NCBI GenBank assembly: GCA_012032345.1
Contig: JAAUQI010000050.1
Span: forward strand, 1 to 37,410
Length of the DNA stretch: 37,410 bases
Reading direction: 5' to 3'
DNA from: Leptolyngbyaceae cyanobacterium RM1_1_2
GTDB lineage: Bacteria; Cyanobacteriota; Cyanobacteriia; Phormidesmidales; Phormidesmidaceae
Below are positions 17,271 to 24,318 of this stretch, one piece after another. The stretch's first letter is position 1. Every line of letters begins with the position of its first letter. A program made the translations under genes and the position numbers. The notes below the pieces were generated by a model. The model saw only the letters and a program-made list of their open reading frames with translations, was not told where the DNA came from and did not search any database.

Positions 17271-18469
17271 GCTTAGACTGGATCCAGCCCGCTCAGAGGC
17301 TCCGATCTCTGCCTCCTTACGTGTTTGCCCGCCTAGACGAGCTAAAGGCCCGCGCTCGGGAACAAGGGCTTGACCTGATTGATTTGGGCATGGGCAATCC
17401 TGATGGCCCTACGCCTGCCCCCGTAGTGGCGGCGGCGGCGGCAGCAATCGAAGATGTCGCCAATCATGGCTATCCGCCTTTTGAGGGCACAGCTAGTTTT
17501 CGTCGAGCCATTACCGCCTGGTACCACCGTCGCTACGGGGTAAAGCTAGACCCTGAAGGTGAGGCGCTGCCCCTGCTAGGGTCTAAAGAAGGGCTAACCC
17601 ATCTGGCAATGGCCTACATTAACCCAGGAGATTTAGCGCTGGTGCCTTCCCCGGCTTATCCGGCGCACTTTCGCGGCCCTGCGATCGCCGGAGGACAAAT
17701 TTACGATTTGATTCTCAAACCTGACAGCGGCTGGCTGATTGATCTGGCAGCTATTCCTGATCAGGTAGCCGACCGCGCCAAAATTCTTTACTTCAACTAT
17801 CCCAGCAACCCCACTGCGGCGACAGCACCGCGAGAGTTTTTTGCAGACATCGTTGCCTTTGCCCGCAAGCACGAGATCATTTTGGTTCACGATCTTTGCT
17901 ATGCGGAGCTGGCCTTTGATGGCTACCAGCCTACCAGCCTGCTAGAAATTCCCGGTGCCAAAGATATTGGCGTCGAATTTCATACCCTCTCAAAAACCTA
18001 CAACATGGCAGGCTGGCGAGTCGGCTTCGTTGTGGGCAACCGCCATATCATTCAGGGTCTCAGAACTCTCAAAACCAACCTAGACTACGGTATCTTTGCG
18101 GCCCTACAGAGAGCGGCTGAAACCGCTTTGCAACTGCCTGATGTCTATCTCAGCGAAGTCCAGGCCCGCTACTGTAAGCGCCGTGATTTTCTAATCCAGG
18201 AGTTTGCCAGTTTGGGCTGGGACATCCCCAAGACCAAAGCGACCATGTATCTCTGGGTGCCCTGCCCGGTGGGGGTCAGCTCGACTGATTTTGCCCTATC
18301 TGTCCTACAGCAAACAGGGGTGGTGCTGACCCCTGGAAATGCCTTTGGTAAAGGCGGCGAGGGCTATGTGCGGGTGAGTCTTATTGCAGATTGCGATCGC
18401 CTCGGCGAAGCAACAGAGCGCCTCCGCAAAGCCAACATCCGCTATCAGCCAGAACCCGCCAGCGTTTGA
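17267..18469 (+). CDS. Class I/II PLP-dependent aminotransferase (aspartate/alanine or LL-DAP type)
   Basis: A 400-residue fold-type I aminotransferase. It contains N-P-D-G-P-T-P near 44-50, G-S-K-E-G-L at 105-110, the N-Y-P-S-N-P-T motif at 177-183, D209 and Y212 in H-D-L-C-Y-A-E, and the PLP lysine K243 in L-S-K-T-Y-N-M-A-G-W-R. The C-terminal R in Y-V-R-V-S-L should bind the substrate carboxylate. It is cytosolic. Many cyanobacterial relatives are annotated as aspartate aminotransferase or LL-diaminopimelate aminotransferase; substrate is not decided here. The start overlaps the dehydrogenase stop (ATGA), so the two are likely made together. Confidence 0.9.
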   Translation: MSLDWIQPAQRLRSLPPYVFARLDELKARAREQGLDLIDLGMGNPDGPTPAPVVAAAAAAIEDVANHGYPPFEGTASFRRAITAWYHRRYGVKLDPEGEALPLLGSKEGLTHLAMAYINPGDLALVPSPAYPAHFRGPAIAGGQIYDLILKPDSGWLIDLAAIPDQVADRAKILYFNYPSNPTAATAPREFFADIVAFARKHEIILVHDLCYAELAFDGYQPTSLLEIPGAKDIGVEFHTLSKTYNMAGWRVGFVVGNRHIIQGLRTLKTNLDYGIFAALQRAAETALQLPDVYLSEVQARYCKRRDFLIQEFASLGWDIPKTKATMYLWVPCPVGVSSTDFALSVLQQTGVVLTPGNAFGKGGEGYVRVSLIADCDRLGEATERLRKANIRYQPEPASV

Positions 18470-18537
18470 GCACCCCGTTCTTAATCTGCTGGCGGCAAAT
18501 CCGCAGTATAGTGTTGAAAACTTAGCCCAGGAGCATC

Positions 18538-18720
18538 ATGTTTGGTTTAGGCTGGCCGGAGATTGTCATCATTCTCGTTGTTGCGGTTTTGATCTTTGGC
18601 CCTAAAAAGATTCCAGAACTGGGCAGCGCCTTGGGTAAAACGCTGCGCGGGTTCAAGGAAGAACTCGATAACCCCGAAGACGAGGAGCAGAAGTTTTTAG
18701 ACGAAGACGAGGACGAATAA
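18538..18720 (+). CDS. tatA: Twin-arginine translocase subunit TatA/E
   Basis: A 60-residue protein with the TatA pattern: a short periplasmic N-terminus (F-G-L-G-W-P-E), one membrane helix (about 8-21), the F-G-P-K-K-I-P-E-L hinge, an amphipathic helix (G-x-x-L-G-K-T-L-R-G-F) and an acidic tail. By family knowledge TatA oligomers form the pore for folded precursors with the TatC receptor; tatC is not in the window. An AGGAG lies 4 nt before the ATG, rather close. It starts 68 nt after the aminotransferase. TatA and TatE types cannot be separated from sequence alone. Confidence 0.95.
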   Translation: MFGLGWPEIVIILVVAVLIFGPKKIPELGSALGKTLRGFKEELDNPEDEEQKFLDEDEDE

Positions 18721-18749
18721 CTTTTGACTTAGGCAGGCTCAATGAGAGG

Positions 18750-19562
18750 CTACTGCCGCACCTGATGCAGATAGCCGTTGTGAATCTGAACAACGGGATG
18801 GTTAGATATCCTGACAAGCTGCTCGTTGTGGGTCGTGACGATTACGGTGATGCCAATAGAGTTCAGCTTTTTAAGAATCCTGATCACCTGGATCGAGTTG
18901 TCTGAATCTAAGTTGCCGGTTGGTTCATCGGCCAGCAGCAGAGGCGGGGTGCTGACCACCGCTCGGGCAATGCTGACGCGCTGCTGTTCACCCCCGGAAA
19001 GCTCATCTGGAAAACATCGGGCCTTGTGCTGCAGGCCCACCATCTTAAGAGTCGGCCAGAGGCGACGATTAATTTCTTTGCGCGTAAAGCCTTGTGCCCA
19101 AAGCACAAATTCGACGTTCTCAGCCACGGTGCGGCGGGGAATCAGCTTATAGTCTTGAAAAACGATGCCAATGCGTCTGCGTAATTTAGCCAAGCGATTT
19201 CCTTTAACCTGGCTTAGGTTGTGGTCATTGACCATAATTTCGCCTGAGGAAGGGCGCTCTTGACCATAGAGCAGTTTCAACAACGTTGATTTGCCAGAGC
19301 CAGACGGCCCGGTGACAAAGAGAAAGTCGCCGCGCTTGACCTGCAAGTTGACGTTGATCAGCGCCTTACTGCCGTTGCGATAGGTTTTGCTGATGTTAGA
19401 GAGCACCACCATAGGCGATCGCGTGGGCTGAGGCTCCTGAAATTCATCTTGATTAGACCCATCTGGCGTACTGGTTCTATGCAGTCGCTGTTCTAATCTT
19501 TCTCGAATATTTTGGGAGACAGGGGTGGGGCTGCTATCAGAACGCGGAGCAACAAAAGTCAT
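18750..19562 (-). CDS. ftsE: ABC transporter ATP-binding protein, FtsE type
   Basis: A 270-residue ATPase. After a disordered 50-residue N-terminal extension come Walker A (G-P-S-G-S-G-K-S-T, 85-93), Q-loop (F-Q-D-Y-K-L-I), signature L-S-G-G-E-Q-Q-R, Walker B (L-L-L-A-D-E-P) and the H-loop H of T-T-H-N-E. The F-Q-D-Y-K-L-I-P-R-R-T-V-A-E-N-V stretch and L-L-K-L-L-Y-G are typical of FtsE, the cytosolic partner of FtsX that controls cell-wall hydrolases at division. FtsX is not adjacent. An internal ATG at 19412 would give a 220-residue protein of E. coli FtsE length. As I remember them, cyanobacterial FtsE proteins have N-terminal extensions, so I keep the long form. It converges on tatA. Confidence 0.85.
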   Translation of the reverse strand: MTFVAPRSDSSPTPVSQNIRERLEQRLHRTSTPDGSNQDEFQEPQPTRSPMVVLSNISKTYRNGSKALINVNLQVKRGDFLFVTGPSGSGKSTLLKLLYGQERPSSGEIMVNDHNLSQVKGNRLAKLRRRIGIVFQDYKLIPRRTVAENVEFVLWAQGFTRKEINRRLWPTLKMVGLQHKARCFPDELSGGEQQRVSIARAVVSTPPLLLADEPTGNLDSDNSIQVIRILKKLNSIGITVIVTTHNEQLVRISNHPVVQIHNGYLHQVRQ

Positions 19563-19777
19563 ACAGACACCTGAGTCGAACTGCTAAGGTGAAACAAATT
19601 TGTAAAGCCGTGTAAAGGCACCCAAAGTACGCTATGAGCCGATATTTTACTGGACTGAGGCAGGATCAGCCGCAATTATCCAGCTTTTTGATGATTTAGC
19701 CACAGGTTACAGCAGACTCGGCCTGGAAAATAGCAGTAGGTTTTAGCGATCGCCCTGATAGGATACCTCAGCTTTGG

Positions 19778-20482
19778 TTAGGGTAGCTGAAAGCTGTTCG
19801 GTTCTGCATTTACATCAACGATCACAGCTTCCGAGTCAACCCGAATATCTTGAACCAGCAGCGTAACTGGCAGGGTAGACAGGTCTGCCAGGGGATTAAT
19901 CACTTCAGAAACGCGCCGTGCAGCCTCGCTGCCCAGGCTGATACCAGCAGCGCTGACATCCGCCACCTCAAAATTAATTAGGCTACCCTCTCCCAGAAGC
20001 TGACCTGTAGCAGCAACGGTAATGCCTGTGGGAGCGTACAAGCTGCCAATCTCGGGCTGAATGCTCAGCGTGGCCTGGTTAGGCGGCTGTAGGGCAATAG
20101 TCGCCTCGCGGATATTGCGATAGTTCTTCAGAAAAGCTGCTAGGTCAGCCGGCAAAATTCGCACGGTCGCCTGAGCGCTTTCCACCCGCTCTAAACGTTC
20201 CTGCCCCCGGTCATACTTAACGTCGCGCAGCTCAATCTCTAGCTGATCCAGAATAGGAGCACCCTCTGGCCGCACCCGCTCACCGACAGCTAAAATCCTT
20301 TCTGCTTCACCAGAGCGCACCCTGAGTCCGCTAACATCGACGCTGTAGCTATCGGCTGGGCCGATGAACTTGGGGAGTTCACGCTCAATTCCCCGCTCGA
20401 CCAAACTATTAGGGATGCAGCTCGTAAGCAAGGCAACAGCGAAGGCCAGCAGTAGCCAACCCGTTATTTTTTTAACTGACAT
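19778..20482 (-). CDS. DUF2993 (LmeA-like) lipoprotein
   Basis: With the ATG at 20482 the protein has 234 residues and begins M-S-V-K-K followed by a hydrophobic stretch and the lipobox L-T-S-C. The rest fits DUF2993: a G-I-E-R-E-L start, an alternating beta-strand body, and conserved V-S-G-L-R-V-R and I-E-L-R-D-V-K-Y segments. Members are thought to bind lipids in the cell envelope. A longer frame starts at 20548 (and an ATG at 20506), but none has a Shine-Dalgarno; the lipoprotein signal decides for 20482. It follows purQ on the same strand by 137 nt and may share its transcript. Confidence 0.8.
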   Translation of the reverse strand: MSVKKITGWLLLAFAVALLTSCIPNSLVERGIERELPKFIGPADSYSVDVSGLRVRSGEAERILAVGERVRPEGAPILDQLEIELRDVKYDRGQERLERVESAQATVRILPADLAAFLKNYRNIREATIALQPPNQATLSIQPEIGSLYAPTGITVAATGQLLGEGSLINFEVADVSAAGISLGSEAARRVSEVINPLADLSTLPVTLLVQDIRVDSEAVIVDVNAEPNSFQLP

Positions 20483-20619
20483 AGCGACAGCTTTGAGTTC
20501 AAGCATTTGAGTTCGAGCAACTGGGGTCAGTATAGTACCTCTACTCATACGCTAGAGGAGTTCTGTCTGATTGCGTCAAACCCAGGACTGACTTTTTCCT
20601 GGCCTGTCTGGTCAGGTAC

Positions 20620-21321
20620 TCAAGCCGCCGCGATCGCCTGGTTTAGCACACTCTTAAACAGACGAATGCCGTCAGTACTGCCCAGCATGGGGTCGGCGGC
20701 GCGTTCTGGGTGGGGCATGATGCCTAAGACATTGCCCGTTAAGTTGCAAATTCCAGCAATATTGTGCAGCGAACCGTTGGGGTTGCCAGATTCGTTGACG
20801 CTGCCGTCGCTGTGGCAGTAGCGCAAAAGCACCTGATTGTTGTCTTCTAAAGCTTTGAGTGTGGCCTCGTCGGCGTAGTAGCAGCCTTCCCCATGAGCGA
20901 TCGGCAGCGTAATCACTTCGCCTGTTTGGTACTGCTGCGTCCAGGGCAAATCGGTACGCTCAACTTTAAGCGGCACGCGATCGCAAATAAAGTGTAAATT
21001 CCGGTTGCGAATCAAAGCCCCCGGCAGCAGCCCCACCTCGGTTAGTATCTGAAAGCCATTGCAGACTCCGGCCACCAGCTTGCCCTGCTCGGCATGGGCC
21101 ACCGTAGCGCGCATCGCCGCTGAAAACTGAGCGATCGCCCCGCAGCGCAGGTAGTCTCCGTAGCTAAACCCACCGGGCACAATCACCACGTCTAGATCAG
21201 AAAGGTCGCTCTCCTCGTGCCAAACCAAGCGGGTCGGCATTCCCAACAGATCGCGGGTGACGTAGGCCACATCGCGGTCGCAGTTAGAACCCGGAAAGAC
21301 AATAATGCCAAATTTCATCAT
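20620..21321 (-). CDS. purQ: Phosphoribosylformylglycinamidine synthase subunit PurQ
   Basis: The 233-residue glutaminase subunit of FGAM synthase supplies ammonia from glutamine to PurL in purine synthesis. Class I amidotransferase signatures are intact: opening [25 protein letters not shown], nucleophile Cys in G-V-C-N-G-F-Q, and the His/Glu pair in M-P-H-P-E-R-A. It follows purS by 27 nt, the usual PurS-PurQ order; purL is not in the window. Start may be the first or second of two adjacent ATGs (21321 or 21318); most homologues begin M-K-F-G. Confidence 0.97.
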   Translation of the reverse strand: MMKFGIIVFPGSNCDRDVAYVTRDLLGMPTRLVWHEESDLSDLDVVIVPGGFSYGDYLRCGAIAQFSAAMRATVAHAEQGKLVAGVCNGFQILTEVGLLPGALIRNRNLHFICDRVPLKVERTDLPWTQQYQTGEVITLPIAHGEGCYYADEATLKALEDNNQVLLRYCHSDGSVNESGNPNGSLHNIAGICNLTGNVLGIMPHPERAADPMLGSTDGIRLFKSVLNQAIAAA

Positions 21322-21348
21322 GGGAATCTCGGTTGCAAGAACAATCCG

Positions 21349-21618
21349 CTAGGCGATCGCCGCTAGAGCGTGTAGCTCAAACCGATAGTTTTCTATCACC
21401 GGATTAGCCAAAAGCTGAGCGCAGATCTGATCGAGCTGCTGTCGCGCTGATTCTTCATTTTCAGCCGTCAGCAAAACCTCAACATACTTACCAATGCGAA
21501 CCTGCTCAACCTGGGTATGGCCCATGTGTATCAGACCCGAGCGAACTGCCGTACCTGCCGGATCAAGTACAGAAGGATGCAGCGTAACATAAACTTTGGC
21601 CTGATACTGATGGGACAC
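21349..21618 (-). CDS. purS: Phosphoribosylformylglycinamidine synthase subunit PurS
   Basis: The 89-residue protein has the PurS fold pattern: Y-Q-A-K-V-Y-V-T-L-H-P-S-V-L-D-P-A-G at the N-terminus, then V-R-I-G-K-Y-V-E-V and A-N-P-V-I-E-N-Y-R-F. PurS bridges PurL and PurQ in the three-part FGAM synthase. It is the first gene of the minus-strand purS-purQ pair and is divergent from zur across 119 bp, where both promoters must lie. Confidence 0.96.
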   Translation of the reverse strand: MSHQYQAKVYVTLHPSVLDPAGTAVRSGLIHMGHTQVEQVRIGKYVEVLLTAENEESARQQLDQICAQLLANPVIENYRFELHALAAIA

Positions 21619-21737
21619 AGCGATTCCTGGTGATGGCAGTGCCCTTTGATCCTACCGTACTCAGACCGGTTCAGGCATATTCAGGTACAGCAGCGGCTAA
21701 GCTGCCAGAATAGGAAAGATGGCAAAGACGAAAGATC

Positions 21738-22139
21738 ATGAAATCGCAACGCACCCGTAGCCAAGATCGGATTTTGGGGGTTTTACAATCCCTAGAACGC
21801 GGCATTTCTGCCCAAGACCTCTACGTAGAACTACGCCAGCAAAACCACAGCGTTGGCTTGGCGACAGTCTATCGTTCTTTAGAGGCTCTCAAGCTAGAGG
21901 GCGTTGTCCAGGTTCGCACGCTCTCAAACGGCGAATCGCTCTACAGTTCCGTTCAGAAAGATCGCCACCACCTCACCTGCTTACAGTGCGGGGATTCGAT
22001 TGCCATTGATGAATGTCCGGTTCACGAACTCGAAACTCATCTAAACCAGTCTCATCAGTTCAAGATTTTTTACCATACCCTGGAGTTTTTTGGCCTCTGC
22101 CCCCGCTGCCAGTCAGCAGCAGCTAGCGCTGCCCCGTGA
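21738..22139 (+). CDS. zur: Fur-family regulator, probably Zur (FurB)
   Basis: A 133-residue Fur-family protein. The winged helix contains G-L-A-T-V-Y-R-S-L-E-A-L. Zinc sites are H-H-L-T-C-x-x-C-G in the dimerisation domain and the C-terminal C-P-R-C. The N-terminus lacks the long extension of cyanobacterial PerR. The stretch R-T-R-S-Q-D-R-I-L...I-S-A-Q-D-L-Y-V-E-L-R resembles FurB/Zur of Anabaena as I remember it. It should repress zinc-uptake genes when zinc-loaded; none lie in the window. Fur or PerR identity is less likely but not excluded. It is divergent from purS. Confidence 0.82.
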   Translation: MKSQRTRSQDRILGVLQSLERGISAQDLYVELRQQNHSVGLATVYRSLEALKLEGVVQVRTLSNGESLYSSVQKDRHHLTCLQCGDSIAIDECPVHELETHLNQSHQFKIFYHTLEFFGLCPRCQSAAASAAP

Positions 22140-22283
22140 TCTCAGACTTCCTGACACTCCTTTAGTGACATGGGTTTGAAGAAGTGATGTGATTCAGATG
22201 TACAGCTTTGTTGCAGCTTTATTGCAGCCTGGGATCTTTTATTTTAACTTCGTCACTTTTTAGTCTTACCCCCTTTAGACTCG

Positions 22284-22289
22284 TACAAT
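22284..22289 (+). promoter_or_regulatory. Candidate -10 box upstream of ccmK
   Basis: TACAAT lies about 43 nt before the ccmK start. The -35 position (about 22261-22266, TAGTCT) is poor, so this is only a candidate. Confidence 0.3.
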
Positions 22290-22331
22290 GAGTTTTGGCT
22301 GTACAAACCGCACCCTTGAAGGAGACTGCTC

Positions 22332-22679
22332 ATGCCCCAGGCCGTTGGCTCACTTGAAACAAAAGGTTTTCCCCCTGTGCTGGCAGCCGCAGATGCCATG
22401 GTCAAAGCAGGCCGGGTCACGCTGGTTAACTATATTCGCGCCGGTAGCGCCCGGTTTGTGGTCAATATCCGAGGGGATATTTCTGAAGTAAAAGCGGCTA
22501 TGGCTGCTGGCGTAGAAGCTGCTGAAAATGCCCCTGGTGGCGTTCTAGAAACCTGGGTGATTATTCCTCGTCCTCACGAGAACGTAGTGGCTGTACTGCC
22601 CATCGACTTTGATGAGAGCGTTGAAATCTTCCGGCAGGCCGTTGAGATGCCGATTATTCCAAGCCGCAGCAGCCGCTAG
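22332..22679 (+). CDS. ccmK: Carboxysome shell protein CcmK (CcmK4-like, BMC domain)
   Basis: The 115-residue protein is one BMC domain: A-V-G-S-L-E-T-K-G-F-P at the N-terminus, A-A-D-A-M-V-K-A-G-R, pore loop Y-I-R-A-G-S-A-R-F, then V-I-I-P-R-P-H-E-N-V and V-L-P-I-D-F. It forms hexamers in the beta-carboxysome facet, with the R-A-G-S loop lining the pore. The pore loop and P-R-P-H-E-N segment resemble CcmK4 rather than CcmK1/2. Here it stands alone, outside any ccmKLMNO cluster and without a CcmK3 partner, as satellite ccmK genes often do. AAGGAG (22317-22322) is 9 nt before the ATG. Confidence 0.93.
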   Translation: MPQAVGSLETKGFPPVLAAADAMVKAGRVTLVNYIRAGSARFVVNIRGDISEVKAAMAAGVEAAENAPGGVLETWVIIPRPHENVVAVLPIDFDESVEIFRQAVEMPIIPSRSSR

Positions 22680-22703
22680 GGTCAATCACGGGCCAGTGAC
22701 CCT
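22678..22703. terminator. Inverted repeat between convergent ccmK and the gene at 22686
   Basis: AGGGTCA and TGACCCT form a 7-bp stem with a 12-nt loop across the ends of the two convergent genes. No T-run follows, so a terminator role is only possible. Confidence 0.3.
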
Positions 22704-23288
22704 GACGGCGGTTGGCTCCAAAACGCAGATCACGTAACTTTCTTTGGCGCAAACTATCACAACTTCGTCATTGTGTTCGCAGAGCTTGCCAACAATTCTG
22801 ATCGCTTCGTCAGCACTTTTTTCCTGGCGATAAAGGCTGTAGAGGCTGTCTTGAAACTGAATGCCAATCAGGGATGCGGTGAGATCGCTCACTTTCAGGT
22901 GACACGGTTGAAATCGGGCGCGATCGCTGAGGATAGTACAGGGGGATGGCCCAAACGTCGGCGGAATAGGCCGCATTTGTCTGCTAGGGGCAGGCTGCGC
23001 GTCGGGTTCTTGAACCCACATGGCATAGCCTTGCCGAGTCTGAGTGATGCTAACCTCCTCGCCACGACTGCTCAAGATTGCCGCAATTTTCAGGGCTTTC
23101 TGTGCTGCCGTAACGCTCTTAAAAAAGCTGTAGAACTTGCCATCTAGCGCGATCGCTGCCAGCCGTTTTTCAACGTCAGCAACCACAACATGGCAGGGAC
23201 TATAACGCTCTCGACTCAGCAGCAAACGGCACTGGGCAATTTTTTGAGCAGGAGTCATAAGTGGATCGATAGGCGGCTGCACAAGCAT
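22686..23288 (-). CDS. Unknown protein built of two copies of one domain
   Basis: This 200-residue protein consists of two diverged copies of a domain of about 76 residues (21-96 and 118-194) joined by a Pro-rich linker. Both copies share L-S-x-R-x-R/Y-x-P-C-H, a V-x-D-x-x-x-x-L-x-x-I strand, Y-S-x-x, a helix A-x-x-A-x-x-I, an E-V-x-I strand and a V-x-E-P-x-A end. There is no membrane segment or signal peptide. I do not recognise the family. The invariant P-C-H in each copy could be a functional site. It converges on ccmK and is divergent from the methyltransferase at 23462. An internal ATG (residue 11) is a possible start. Confidence 0.75.
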   Translation of the reverse strand: MLVQPPIDPLMTPAQKIAQCRLLLSRERYSPCHVVVADVEKRLAAIALDGKFYSFFKSVTAAQKALKIAAILSSRGEEVSITQTRQGYAMWVQEPDAQPAPSRQMRPIPPTFGPSPCTILSDRARFQPCHLKVSDLTASLIGIQFQDSLYSLYRQEKSADEAIRIVGKLCEHNDEVVIVCAKESYVICVLEPTAVRVTGP

Positions 23289-23461
23289 TCAAGTCTGATA
23301 GAGGTGTGATAGGAGCCACAAGCCTGTGGGCCTAATAGCTAAATTCCAAACCAGGCACTATTGACAAAATGCCCACCCGTTAATCTTCTTAACACATTTT
23401 TCAGAATTGTCGGCTACGATTCCAGATAAGCTACACATCTCTGACGGTTGGACTTTTTGCT

Positions 23462-24253
23462 ATGACAGGCTTCTCAGCGCCAGACCCCCAAGGATTACCG
23501 CTGCATCAGCAAAACCCTTTAGACAGATTTTCCCAGCGGGCAGACGACTACGGGCGCTATCGCCCGGGCTATCCCGCCGCTGCGATCGCTGACATTTTAG
23601 CCGGACTGCCTCAGCCGCTACGGGCGGCTGATGTAGGCGCAGGGACAGGCATTGCTTCTAGGCTCTTAGCTGAGGCCGGAGTGCAGGTAATGGCGCTAGA
23701 ACCCAACGGGGCCATGCAGCAGGCAGCGCCGCCCCATCCCCTGGTTACCTACCAGAGAGCAACTGCGGAAGCGACGGAGCTGATGCGGGCCTCGGTTGAT
23801 TTGGTCACCTGCTTTCAGTCATTTCACTGGTTTCACCCTGAAGCCAGCCTGGAAGAGTTTCATCGGATTTTGAAACCCGGTGGCAGACTTGCTCTGGTCT
23901 GGAACGATCGCAATGAAGCAGACGAATTTACGGCAGCCTACGGTAGGCTAGTCCGGCAGGCTGCGGGCGATCGCTACCCTGACCGTGAGAATCGGTATTT
24001 TTTAGCCGGGATGGAGGCCAGCCCCCTGTTTGGCTCACTGCAGCATCATAGCTACGGGTATCAGCAGGTTCTGAGGCTGACTGGGTTATTGGGCCGCTGT
24101 CGCAGTTCCTCCTACATACCTCAGCAGGGAGATATTTATCAGCAGCTCGTGGCCGATCTGAAGCACCTATATGAAGAATTCGCAGGCGATCGCAATCAGG
24201 TGACTTTAGCCTACACAACCCAGGTATATCTGGCTGCAGCGCAGCCCGTCTAG
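23462..24253 (+). CDS. Class I SAM-dependent methyltransferase
   Basis: A 263-residue Rossmann methyltransferase of the type often annotated as methyltransferase type 11. Motif I is D-V-G-A-G-T-G at about 59-65. The end of strand 2 (A-L-E-P-N) binds the SAM ribose. F-Q-S-F-H-W-F-H and L-K-P-G-G-R-L-A-L-V-W-N match motifs of the group. The N-terminal R-A-D-D-Y-G-R-Y-R-P-G-Y-P resembles the family that starts F-x-x-x-A-x-x-Y-x-x-x-R-P-x-Y-P. The substrate is unknown. It starts 65 nt before the PEP-synthase-like gene in the same direction. A different methyltransferase is at 27551. Confidence 0.88.
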   Translation: MTGFSAPDPQGLPLHQQNPLDRFSQRADDYGRYRPGYPAAAIADILAGLPQPLRAADVGAGTGIASRLLAEAGVQVMALEPNGAMQQAAPPHPLVTYQRATAEATELMRASVDLVTCFQSFHWFHPEASLEEFHRILKPGGRLALVWNDRNEADEFTAAYGRLVRQAAGDRYPDRENRYFLAGMEASPLFGSLQHHSYGYQQVLRLTGLLGRCRSSSYIPQQGDIYQQLVADLKHLYEEFAGDRNQVTLAYTTQVYLAAAQPV

Positions 24254-24318
24254 CAGCTAAGTAAAATCTATCAGGTAGTGCGCATGAGCATAGATGGATC
24301 TGCTGCTGAGGTATCAGC

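Noticed and set aside
22288-22491. 67-residue frame overlapping the ccmK start
   Set aside because: It is out of frame with the clear BMC-domain protein and covers its promoter and Shine-Dalgarno.
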